This document shows, piece after piece, positions 8,837 through 15,815 of a stretch of 21,847 nt of DNA (position 1 is its first letter; every line of letters begins with the position of its first letter). Under the pieces are notes generated by a model. It made no database searches. It saw only the letters and a program-made list of their open reading frames with translations, and had not been told where the DNA came from. Source of the stretch: Thermoplasmatota archaeon (lineage in GTDB: Archaea; Thermoplasmatota; Thermoplasmata; Thermoplasmatales; Thermoplasmataceae); contig JAMDCG010000093.1 of assembly GCA_023489425.1 (NCBI GenBank), forward strand, positions 1 through 21,847, given 5' to 3'. Made by a program: the position numbers and the translations under genes.

Positions 8837-8867
8837 GGAGTTAAATCACAACGCAGATATTAACTCC
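8837..8867. repeat. Inverted repeat GGAGTTAA-N15-TTAACTCC
   Basis: Perfect 8-bp arms separated by 15 nt, in the gap between the second APC permease (3' end at 8920) and the GH15 start at 8703. On the minus strand it is preceded by a T-rich run (complement of about 8868-8878). It may be part of the permease terminator or an operator more than 130 bp upstream of the GH15 gene. Confidence 0.45.
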
Positions 8868-8919
8868 AATAAAAAACAGTTATTAATGGAAAAAGTCAAC
8901 TATTTACGAATTAATTAGT

Positions 8920-10479
8920 CTATTGGCTTTTTTTCTCCAATTCCACTAATTTTTCTTCTTCAACCAGATTTACGGACTTACCGGCACGGGCTGCAACTTC
9001 CGGCTTTAATTTTACTGTTCTGATTGCATAAAAGATGGCAAATACAAGATAGGCAGAAGCTCCTATTACAGCCTCAGTAATTGGAAATACAGGGGGTATT
9101 ATAGATTCATACAATACCCATAGAAATATTACAGTTGCAATTATGGGTAAGACATAGTGCTCTGTGATATGTACTACTATGTAAATTCCATGGTGCTTTT
9201 CCTTCAGTCTGATGAATAAGGTCATTACGCTTGTATTTAGCAGAATGTGAGTTATGATGAGCCCAAATAGGGCAAGAGTTGTAAGAAAGTCAAAACTATT
9301 CCCTAGAGAAGAGGATACTACTAAACTTGATGACATATTTGTTAATAAGGAAACAAATGTATGCCCCATCAACCCATTAATTAACATAGTTCCACCAATT
9401 GCAAGAATGGATGCCATCGTACCAATAAACAATAATGCTTTGTGAGGAGTAACATATTTTTCGTGTAATTCTGCAAAGTAATGTGGGAGCACTCCATCCC
9501 GTCCCATTGCAAAATAAACCCTGCCTGCATTGGATTGCATTGCGACAGAATCCGAAAAAGCTGAGTTGAAAGCCACAAGGGAAAGCATGACTCCACCTGC
9601 TACACCCGTATAAGCTGTTGCAACTATTATACCAGGGATGTTAGCCTGAGCAAATGATGACATAAGAGAAACGCCCCATCCAACAGTTAAAGCATAAGCA
9701 ACCTCGGTTAAAACAACTCCAACTATTATAAGACCGAAGACTAAACTTTTAGTTATCGCTCTACTGTTCACTGCCTCTTCTCCAAGTGGTGCAGAACCTC
9801 CGTAGCCAATAAAACTCGTCAAACCAAATATCATTCCAAGTCCAAGACCACTTAGCGGCCCCCCTACCTTATTAAAAATTTGGGATTTTGTAAAAGGGTC
9901 AAAAACTGCAAGCGTATTGTCCTTTGCCTCAATTATTATAATTGCTGATAGTACTCCCAGAAATATAACTTCAAAAAAGGCAGCTATCCTTACATATTTC
10001 ATCTGTGGCCTTATTCCAAAAATGGATAAAGCTATAGGAGCCAGGATAAATAGGAGAATGAATGGAATCCATATCCAACCAGGTAGTGACATTCCAAGGA
10101 AATAGGATAGAACTCCTGGGAGTACAACGCCCCCAACATATACCGGTATAGCCGCTGTACTTGCTATCTGATACATAACATATAGCAATCCGCTCGTTAT
10201 GGCTGGTGTTGGACCAAATGCTGTTCCTATATATCCATAATATCCACCAGCGCTTGCATGTCTTGTCGACAAGTGATAGAGAGTATTAACTTCGAGAAAC
10301 ATGGTTAGGGTTGCAATGAGGAAGGCAAGTGGAGTTAAAAAAAATGCAAAAGCTGCAGCAGATGTAATGAACGCAACTGTATCACATGCTGGCGCCATAG
10401 CTGCAATTTCCTCAGCAATAGCACCCCAGACACCTACCTGATTTTTCATCAATCTATTTGAGTTTTTTCCAGAATCCAT
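8920..10479 (-). CDS. APC-superfamily permease, adjacent to an MntR-like regulator
   Basis: Cytoplasmic-membrane transporter of 519 residues with about 12 hydrophobic segments. APC features are visible: a TM1 region with AEEIAAMAPACDTVAF, the loop LGEEAVNSRAITKS (about 235-250), and the long cytoplasmic motif NAGRVYFAMGRDGVLPHYFA followed by HEKYVTPHKA, typical of amino-acid permeases. The in-frame TTG two codons upstream is rejected in favour of the ATG at 10479. It lies 78 bp behind the regulator gene on the same strand but has its own TATA box with two operator-like palindromes, so it is probably repressed by that regulator. The substrate is unknown; the metal-type regulator makes a metal- or thiol-related amino acid conceivable but unproven. 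Confidence 0.87.
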   Translation of the reverse strand: MDSGKNSNRLMKNQVGVWGAIAEEIAAMAPACDTVAFITSAAAFAFFLTPLAFLIATLTMFLEVNTLYHLSTRHASAGGYYGYIGTAFGPTPAITSGLLYVMYQIASTAAIPVYVGGVVLPGVLSYFLGMSLPGWIWIPFILLFILAPIALSIFGIRPQMKYVRIAAFFEVIFLGVLSAIIIIEAKDNTLAVFDPFTKSQIFNKVGGPLSGLGLGMIFGLTSFIGYGGSAPLGEEAVNSRAITKSLVFGLIIVGVVLTEVAYALTVGWGVSLMSSFAQANIPGIIVATAYTGVAGGVMLSLVAFNSAFSDSVAMQSNAGRVYFAMGRDGVLPHYFAELHEKYVTPHKALLFIGTMASILAIGGTMLINGLMGHTFVSLLTNMSSSLVVSSSLGNSFDFLTTLALFGLIITHILLNTSVMTLFIRLKEKHHGIYIVVHITEHYVLPIIATVIFLWVLYESIIPPVFPITEAVIGASAYLVFAIFYAIRTVKLKPEVAARAGKSVNLVEEEKLVELEKKSQ

Positions 10480-10490
10480 ATTCAATCAAC

Positions 10491-10505
10491 TTAGTATTAG
10501 GTTAA
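10491..10505. promoter_or_regulatory. Operator-like palindrome, distal copy (imperfect)
   Basis: TTAGTATTAGGTTAA matches the TTAG-N7-CTAA pattern with one half-site change. It lies exactly 20 bp (two helical turns) from the perfect copy at 10511, between the permease transcription start and its ATG. That spacing suits two dimers bound on the same face. Confidence 0.5.
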
Positions 10506-10510
10506 TGCAA

Positions 10511-10525
10511 TTAGTATTATACTAA
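10511..10525. promoter_or_regulatory. Perfect 15-bp palindrome at the permease promoter
   Basis: TTAGTATTATACTAA is a perfect palindrome around a central T. It lies directly downstream of the minus-strand TATA box (10528-10538), covering the region where the polymerase would load. DtxR/MntR-family operators often have TTAG/CTAA-type arms, so the adjacent regulator is the natural ligand. Confidence 0.6.
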
Positions 10526-10527
10526 TG

Positions 10528-10538
10528 TATTTAAAAAT
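10528..10538 (-). promoter_or_regulatory. TATA box of the second APC permease gene
   Basis: The minus strand reads ATTTTTAAATA here, about 54 nt before the ATG at 10479. The predicted start near 10507 falls between the two operator-like palindromes and leaves a leader of about 28 nt. Confidence 0.5.
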
Positions 10539-10557
10539 TACTATACGAGTCACATTT

Positions 10558-10974
10558 CTAATCGTGTATCTGTTCTATGGTTCTTCCATGTGGACATTTT
10601 CCGGGTTTTCCGAGCTTTAGAAACATTGTGTCAATCGAATCATGGTCAACCAGATAATCTATTTGTTCTGAAATTAAGCACGCACGATCGATATCCATAC
10701 CATAAGTAACCATAAGCGTCTCGATTATTCTGTGGTTTTCCTCTATTTCGTGATAAAAAGATTTTCCCTTATTAGTTAAATGAATCATTCCTTTTACATG
10801 GAGTACAAGTTTTTTCCCCTCGAGTCTCTTAATAAGATTTAATGTTGTTGGTGGTCTAACGTTTAACATATCTGACAAATCTATAAGTCTCAGTGGGAAT
10901 TCATCTACTTCATGATCCCCGATTGTAATCAGGCAGTCCCGTTCTTTCTTTGTTAGAAGTTTAAGGTTATTCAT
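10558..10974 (-). CDS. MntR/DtxR-family metal-type transcriptional regulator
   Basis: A 138-residue protein with an N-terminal winged helix (about 8-72) and the DtxR-type dimerisation/metal domain (75-137), without an SH3/FeoA domain, so MntR-sized. His81 and Glu85 (HRIIE) match conserved metal ligands. In the next ligand helix, SEQIDYLVD, Glu103 and Asp106 fit the MntR pattern, but Tyr107 takes the place of the usual His. The C-terminal LGKPGKCPHG loop is the family's conserved C/P-P-H-G signature. It is divergent from the sulfurtransferase gene, upstream of the permease, and a 15-bp palindrome abuts its start codon, pointing to autoregulation. The metal, and whether metal is bound at all, cannot be read from sequence. 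Confidence 0.85.
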   Translation of the reverse strand: MNNLKLLTKKERDCLITIGDHEVDEFPLRLIDLSDMLNVRPPTTLNLIKRLEGKKLVLHVKGMIHLTNKGKSFYHEIEENHRIIETLMVTYGMDIDRACLISEQIDYLVDHDSIDTMFLKLGKPGKCPHGRTIEQIHD

Positions 10975-10989
10975 TTAGTAGATACCTAA
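10975..10989. promoter_or_regulatory. Operator-like palindrome abutting the regulator start codon
   Basis: TTAGTAGATACCTAA follows the same TTAG-N7-CTAA design as the sites at the permease promoter and ends against the ATG (10974). A minus-strand TATA element (11000-11007) about 29 nt before the ATG puts the predicted transcription start inside it, so binding would block the regulator's own transcript. Confidence 0.55.
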
Positions 10990-11054
10990 TTAAATTCGCA
11001 TTATAATAGTTTTTCTTTGAAGGCCAACAAAGATTTTATTAAAACTTACGATTA

Positions 11055-11876
11055 ATGGTTATGGAATCTAAAGTACTAATTTCTGTAAAAGAGCTGAAAC
11101 AAATTCTTCATAAAGTTACACTTCTAGATTGCAGATACAGACTTACAGAACCCGATTATGGATTTAATGAATTTGTTAAGTCTCACATTCCAGGAGCATT
11201 TTTTATGGATCTTAATAGTCATCTCGCATCTGAAGTTAAATTAACTGGAGGTAGACATCCACTTCCGGACATTGATATTTTAAAAACAAGACTGGAGGAG
11301 GTAGGTATTACAAACGATACCAGTATTGTATGTTATGATGATAATTTATCTGGAGCTGGCAGATGCTGGTTTTTATTAAAATATATGGGTATTTTAAACG
11401 TAAGGGTTCTTAACGGAGGCTTTGATGAATGGAATAAATTTGGATTAGTTGTCGAGTCTGGTCCAGAACGAAAAGTTCCACCGGGCCATATTGATGTAAA
11501 ATTAAATTCAGATTTGATTGCAACACATGAAGACATATTGAACCAATCAAATAAACATAAAATAATCGATGCACGTGAAACATACAGATATGAAGGAAGA
11601 AAAGAACCAATTGATAAAATCGCTGGCAGGATTCCTGGTGCTATTAATATACCATACACAGAACTGATGAATGGCACTGTTATGAAGAGAAAAGATGAAC
11701 TAAAAAAACTATTGAACGGTTTACAGGATGGAGACATTTTATACTGTGGCTCTGGAGTCACATCATGTGTAAATTTTCTGGCAATGGAATATATAGGTAT
11801 AAGACCAAAGCTATACGTTGGAAGTTACAGTGACTGGATAAGCAGGGATCTTGATGTAGAAAGAGACCAAGATTAA
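11055..11876 (+). CDS. 3-mercaptopyruvate-type sulfurtransferase (tandem rhodanese)
   Basis: A cytoplasmic enzyme that transfers sulfane sulfur from a thiol donor to an acceptor. It has two rhodanese domains, about 5-135 (LLDCRYRL, HIPGAFF, GGFDEW) and 150-270 (IIDARETYRYEG, GRIPGAINIP). The C-terminal one carries catalytic Cys231 in the loop CGSGVTSC. CGSGVT is the loop of mercaptopyruvate sulfurtransferases (SseA/MST), whereas thiosulfate-preferring rhodaneses have CRKGVT. Length (273) is normal. A TATA-like ATTTTATTA (11033-11041) lies about 24 nt before the second in-frame ATG at 11061, so that may be the true leaderless start. MST enzymes commonly use thioredoxin as acceptor, and a thioredoxin operon lies 6 kb away. 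Confidence 0.9.
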   Translation: MVMESKVLISVKELKQILHKVTLLDCRYRLTEPDYGFNEFVKSHIPGAFFMDLNSHLASEVKLTGGRHPLPDIDILKTRLEEVGITNDTSIVCYDDNLSGAGRCWFLLKYMGILNVRVLNGGFDEWNKFGLVVESGPERKVPPGHIDVKLNSDLIATHEDILNQSNKHKIIDARETYRYEGRKEPIDKIAGRIPGAINIPYTELMNGTVMKRKDELKKLLNGLQDGDILYCGSGVTSCVNFLAMEYIGIRPKLYVGSYSDWISRDLDVERDQD

Positions 11877-11912
11877 GTTATTAAAGCATGTTCCATAATT
11901 TGTATTATTAAG

Positions 11913-11943
11913 TATTGCAAAGCATATTAACAAAATTGCAATA
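11913..11943. promoter_or_regulatory. Inverted repeat TATTGCAA-N15-TTGCAATA at the thiolase promoter
   Basis: Perfect 8-bp arms, 15 nt apart, lie 17-47 nt before the thiolase ATG. A TATA-like CATATTAA (11923-11930) sits inside the spacer, so a dimer bound to the arms would cover the promoter. It is a good candidate operator for the acyl-CoA operon. Confidence 0.55.
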
Positions 11944-11959
11944 TTGACATTAGATAACG

Positions 11960-13126
11960 ATGAAAAACATTTATATTATTTCTGCAAAGAGAACGCCTCA
12001 CGGAAAATTTGGAAAATCTCTTTCAGGCATTAGTGCAACCAAACTTGGTGGGATAGCAATAAGAGGAGCACTGGAATCATCTCAAATAGATCAGGAATTG
12101 GTAGATGAGGTGATATTTGGAAATGTAATTCAGGCAGGAAATGGACAAAACCCAGCCGGTCAATGTAGTACACATGGTGGCATAAGATCGCAAGTTACGA
12201 AAAATACTGTTAATGTTGTATGTGCATCAGGGATGCTGGCAATGGAAAATGCATACAGGGAGATAGCTTTAGGAGAAAGAGATGTGGTTGTTGCAGGAGG
12301 TACAGAAAGTATGAGCAGAGGACCATACCTGCTATCGAGTAATTTCAGGTACGGTGTAAAAAACATGTTTTCTACACGGGAAACCCTAACAGATTCCATG
12401 TACAATGACGGTTTAATGGACGCATTTTACCAGAATTCAATGGGGTTTTACGCTGATAAAACTTCAAATAAATTTAATCAGACCAGGGATATGGTTGATG
12501 ACTATGCATTTCAGAGTTATACGAGAGCCATGAAAGCCACAAGAATGGGTTATTTCAAAGATGAAATTATCCCAATGGATGAATTAAATTTTGATGAGGG
12601 TATTAGGGAAACAAGCATAGAAACTCTTTCAAGGCTTAAGCCTTCCTTTAGCGACAATGGAATTCACACCGCGGGAAATTCATCGCAAATTTCTGATGGA
12701 GCATCGGCGCTGGTTTTAGCTTCAGAAAAAGCCGTAGACCAGTACGACCTCAAGCCCATTGGAAAGATAAATGGATTCTGGTCATCAAGTATGGACCCTA
12801 GGGATTATATTGAAGCACCCATAAAATCAACCAGGGAAATGCTTCAGAAATACAACTGGAATATAAACGAATTCGACCTTGTTGAGCACAATGAGGCATT
12901 TTCAGGAGGATGTATTCTTTTAAGGGATCAGCTGGGTATTGATAATGACAGATTCAATGTGAATGGAGGGGCTATCGCTTTTGGTCATCCTCTGGGGAGC
13001 AGTGGTTCCAGAATAGTGGTAACATTACTTCATGCCTTGCGACAGAGAAAAATGAATAAAGGTATTGCTACCTTATGTCATGGGGGAGGAGGAGGTCATT
13101 CTATGGCAATAGAGGTGGTTAATTGA
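11960..13126 (+). CDS. Thiolase (acetyl-CoA C-acyltransferase)
   Basis: Catalyses thiolytic cleavage of 3-ketoacyl-CoA or the reverse condensation of two acyl-CoAs. The 388-residue length is typical. Catalytic Cys88 lies in NVVCASGMLAME, NEAF is at 311-314, His343 in GGAIAFGHPLGSSGSR, and the second catalytic Cys373 in TLCHGGGGGHS. All four diagnostic motifs of degradative/biosynthetic thiolases are intact, unlike archaeal SCP2-type thiolases that pair with DUF35 proteins. It is the first gene of an operon whose next two genes encode the neighbouring beta-oxidation steps. Chain length and direction (oxidation or synthesis) are not decided by the sequence. Confidence 0.94.
   Translation: MKNIYIISAKRTPHGKFGKSLSGISATKLGGIAIRGALESSQIDQELVDEVIFGNVIQAGNGQNPAGQCSTHGGIRSQVTKNTVNVVCASGMLAMENAYREIALGERDVVVAGGTESMSRGPYLLSSNFRYGVKNMFSTRETLTDSMYNDGLMDAFYQNSMGFYADKTSNKFNQTRDMVDDYAFQSYTRAMKATRMGYFKDEIIPMDELNFDEGIRETSIETLSRLKPSFSDNGIHTAGNSSQISDGASALVLASEKAVDQYDLKPIGKINGFWSSSMDPRDYIEAPIKSTREMLQKYNWNINEFDLVEHNEAFSGGCILLRDQLGIDNDRFNVNGGAIAFGHPLGSSGSRIVVTLLHALRQRKMNKGIATLCHGGGGGHSMAIEVVN
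13111..13125 (+). promoter_or_regulatory. Ribosome-binding site with TTG start overlapping the thiolase stop
   Basis: AGAGGTGG (13111-13118) precedes a TTG at 13123 that overlaps the thiolase TGA (TTGA). No ATG exists before the Rossmann glycine motif, so this TTG is the start of the dehydrogenase and the two genes are translationally coupled. Confidence 0.75.
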
Positions 13127-13971
13127 AGTTTTCTGTTGTTGGTTCGGGAACCATGGGTCGTGGAATAGGACAAATTTTTGCACAAAGTGGCTACAATGTT
13201 GTTCAGGTAGATGTAAGCAAACAGGCTCTTGACAATGCAAGGGTTGCAATTATTGATTCACTGAATAAGCTTGAAAGGAAAGGATCACTTAAAGATACAC
13301 CCGATCGGATAATTTCAAGAATGGAATTCACGGATAATATGGATTCCATTAGTGAAAGTGACATGGTTATAGAAGCGGTGTTTGAGAGATTAGATATTAA
13401 GACTGAAACACTGAAAAGAATTGGAGCAACAGTTGGCAAAAATACAATTATAGGGTCAAACACCTCATCCATATCTATAAATTTACTATCGGCATATGTT
13501 GATAATCCTGAAAGATTCATGGGGATTCATTTTTTTAATCCAGTACCTGTTATGAAGTTAGTGGAACTTGTATCCGGTGAAAAAACTTCATCAGATTTGA
13601 TGAAGAAAGTGTATGAATTACTTGTAACAATTGGCAAGGATCCAGTAACGGTGAGAGATTTTCCAGGGTTTGTTTCAAACAGGGTACTGATGCCATTAAT
13701 AAGAGAAGCAATACTTGCTTTTGAAGAATCTGTTGCAAGTGCTTCGGATATAGATAAAACATTTAGACTTGGTATGAATCATCCAATGGGCCCACTGGAA
13801 CTGGCAGATTTCATAGGTCTGGATGTATGCCAGGATATCATGGAAGTGTTATATACCAACTACGGAGACCCAAGATTCAAACCACCCATCACCCTTAGAA
13901 ATCTGGTGAATTCAAAAAAGCTTGGCCGGAAGACTGGTGAGGGTTTTTATAAATATGAGGTAAAAAAATGA
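13123..13971 (+). CDS. 3-hydroxyacyl-CoA dehydrogenase (3-hydroxybutyryl-CoA type)
   Basis: NAD(P)-dependent oxidoreductase interconverting 3-hydroxyacyl-CoA and 3-ketoacyl-CoA. The N-terminal Rossmann fold has GSGTMGRG (7-14), with Asp30 at the end of the second strand suggesting NAD preference. The active-site region shows SNTSS (112-116), His136 in GIHFFNPVPVMKLVE, Glu148 and FPGFVSNR with Asn186. The C-terminal helical domain has PMGPLELADFIGLD and the terminal LGRKTGEGFYKY. It is 282 residues, a stand-alone single-domain form like bacterial Hbd/PaaH rather than a multifunctional fusion. It starts with TTG behind a good ribosome-binding site and overlaps the crotonase gene by ATGA. Confidence 0.93.
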   Translation: MKFSVVGSGTMGRGIGQIFAQSGYNVVQVDVSKQALDNARVAIIDSLNKLERKGSLKDTPDRIISRMEFTDNMDSISESDMVIEAVFERLDIKTETLKRIGATVGKNTIIGSNTSSISINLLSAYVDNPERFMGIHFFNPVPVMKLVELVSGEKTSSDLMKKVYELLVTIGKDPVTVRDFPGFVSNRVLMPLIREAILAFEESVASASDIDKTFRLGMNHPMGPLELADFIGLDVCQDIMEVLYTNYGDPRFKPPITLRNLVNSKKLGRKTGEGFYKYEVKK

Positions 13972-14729
13972 AAAATATAATGGTTGAAAAGGAAGGAAGA
14001 TTGCTGAAAATATTCATAAATAGAGAAAAGAAATTAAATCCACTTGATATTGAAACAATAGAAGAGATTGGAGAAGCCCTCAAAGATGAAAAATATATAG
14101 GAATTATATCAGGGATGAATAAAGCCTTCAGCGCCGGTGCAGATATTAATGTTTTTTTGAACCTTGATCCTGTTACAGCTTTCGATTTTTCAAAACGTGG
14201 TCACCAGGTCATGGATTTCATAGAAGAAAGGCAAATGCCAGTTATAGCAGCAATACATGGGTTTGCTCTGGGAGGGGGATTTGAACTTGCGCTTGCATGC
14301 GATATAAGAATTGCTCATCCAGACACCTATTTCGGATTACCAGAAGTTACCCTGGGAATTATACCGGGATTTGGAGGAACTCAAAGACTCAGGAATCTTG
14401 TGGGCGATAACATGGCATTCCAACTTGCTTCGCTTGGAACAAAAGTTGATTCAAACAGGGCACTCAATCTTGGAATTATTAGTGAAATAAACGAGAAATA
14501 CATGGAAAGAGCCATTGAAATAGGCAAGCAGTATGAAGCGCTGCCATATGAGTCACTTGCATACATAAAGGAGCTTACAAGAGGTAAGAATAGAGATTTA
14601 TTTGACAGGGAAAAAGAATATTTCGGAAATATGTTCAAAACAGAAAATCAAAGAGAAGGTGCCAGGGCATTTATTGAAAAAAGGAAGGCAAATTTCAACA
14701 CAAAAATAAATAATAGCCTATTTGAATGA
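13968..14729 (+). CDS. Enoyl-CoA hydratase (crotonase)
   Basis: Adds water across the double bond of trans-2-enoyl-CoA. The 253-residue crotonase fold has both oxyanion-hole segments (AFSAGADI, 53-60; GFALGGG, 98-104) and both catalytic glutamates, Glu106 in GGFELALACD and Glu126 in LPEVTLGIIPGFGGTQRL, which favours true hydratase activity over an isomerase-only role. Its ATG overlaps the dehydrogenase stop (ATGA), with GAGGT 7 nt upstream. With the two preceding genes it forms a complete hydratase-dehydrogenase-thiolase set. No acyl-CoA ligase, acyl-CoA dehydrogenase or electron-transfer flavoprotein gene is adjacent. Its 3' end overlaps the convergent cysteine-synthase-like gene by 12 bp. 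Confidence 0.93.
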   Translation: MKNIMVEKEGRLLKIFINREKKLNPLDIETIEEIGEALKDEKYIGIISGMNKAFSAGADINVFLNLDPVTAFDFSKRGHQVMDFIEERQMPVIAAIHGFALGGGFELALACDIRIAHPDTYFGLPEVTLGIIPGFGGTQRLRNLVGDNMAFQLASLGTKVDSNRALNLGIISEINEKYMERAIEIGKQYEALPYESLAYIKELTRGKNRDLFDREKEYFGNMFKTENQREGARAFIEKRKANFNTKINNSLFE

Positions 14730-15728
14730 AATAAATCCATCTCTCATTTCTCTAACAGTTGTACTTAGATCCTCAATTTCCATCCCTGTCAATATGCCAC
14801 TATTGTGGTAGAATTCACTGTATTTTACGCCACTGTCAGGAAAAACAGTATATACATTTATATTCTCTCTAGATTCTGCAATCTTCAGCGCGCCCATAAA
14901 ATTTGCACCAGAAGAAAATCCAACAAAAATTCCAAGTTCTCTGGCCAGTTTTTGAACACCATCACTGGCATCTCGCTCATTAACATTTATCATTTTATCT
15001 ACCAGAGATATGTTCTTTTCTATGATTGTCTTATCTTTTGCCTTTAGAAAATTCCTTATTCCCTGAATATACGATGTTTGATCTGACTGAAGCATATAAA
15101 CTGTTATGGTTGGGCTTCTTCCCTTAAAATATTTAGCGTTCCCAATTATTGATCCTCCTGTTCCCATTGCAATAGCAACGGCATCTGGCAATTTGCCCAT
15201 CTGCTTTTCAGATTCAGGGGCAGTAGTATAAACATGAGATAGATAATTGAACTCGTTTCCATGCTGATGGAGGCAAACATAAGTCTCTGGTTGTTTCATC
15301 GCAATATCAATTGCAGAATTTATAGCAGTCTCAGTGCTGGTAGTATCTTTTGGTTCATTTGTTTCGATGACAGTTGCTCCAGATTTAATTAATTCTTTCT
15401 TTGTCTCTTCAGAAGTCCCTGGAGGAATAAAAAGCATGGACTTAATCCCAAGTTTCCTGCAGATATTCCCTATTGCGATTCCTGTATTGCCGGACGTCCC
15501 TTCTACAATGATCTTGTTTTTAATAGAGTCATCTGTATGAATCAGATGGTCGATCATGAAAAAAGCTCCCCTATCCTTAATAGAGCCAAATGGATTGAAA
15601 TACTCAAGTTTAGAATAAACTGCGGAACCATTAGGCGTTTCATACTTTAGCATAGGAGTATTACCAAAACCCTGACTGTAAAAGTCATTTGTGATTGTTC
15701 TGCACAGTTTTTCCTTATCTTCGCTCAT
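14718..15728 (-). CDS. Cysteine synthase-family PLP enzyme
   Basis: A fold-type II pyridoxal-phosphate enzyme of the O-acetylserine/O-phosphoserine sulfhydrylase and cystathionine beta-synthase group, probably making cysteine from an activated serine and sulfide. Lys51 in NPFGSIKDRGA is the PLP lysine, EGTSGNTGIA (76-85) is the substrate/cofactor Asn loop (the usual Pro or Ala is Gly here), and GTGGS (189-193) binds the phosphate. The C-terminus VFPDSGVKYSEF fits the family. The 336 residues contain no CBS domain. The amino-acid substrate cannot be fixed. The gene converges on, and overlaps by 12 bp, the enoyl-CoA hydratase gene. A minus-strand TATA-like element about 27 nt before the ATG (near 15755) suggests a leaderless message. 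Confidence 0.87.
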   Translation of the reverse strand: MSEDKEKLCRTITNDFYSQGFGNTPMLKYETPNGSAVYSKLEYFNPFGSIKDRGAFFMIDHLIHTDDSIKNKIIVEGTSGNTGIAIGNICRKLGIKSMLFIPPGTSEETKKELIKSGATVIETNEPKDTTSTETAINSAIDIAMKQPETYVCLHQHGNEFNYLSHVYTTAPESEKQMGKLPDAVAIAMGTGGSIIGNAKYFKGRSPTITVYMLQSDQTSYIQGIRNFLKAKDKTIIEKNISLVDKMINVNERDASDGVQKLARELGIFVGFSSGANFMGALKIAESRENINVYTVFPDSGVKYSEFYHNSGILTGMEIEDLSTTVREMRDGFISFK

Positions 15729-15815
15729 AATTCCCCATGTAATTTTTCGATATTATTGTTTCCTGAATTTATCAGTAACATATGAATAGTTATTTTCAAT
15801 GAGAGTAAGATTAAT

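Noticed and set aside
11333..11761. 142-codon open frame on the minus strand opposite the sulfurtransferase gene
   Set aside because: It lies entirely within a clear two-domain rhodanese gene, has no family motif, and reads as the complement of that gene's codons.
13111..14729. Possible fusion or frameshift of a multifunctional beta-oxidation enzyme
   Set aside because: Each of the two proteins has a complete single-domain fold with its own start and stop. The short overlaps are normal operon coupling.
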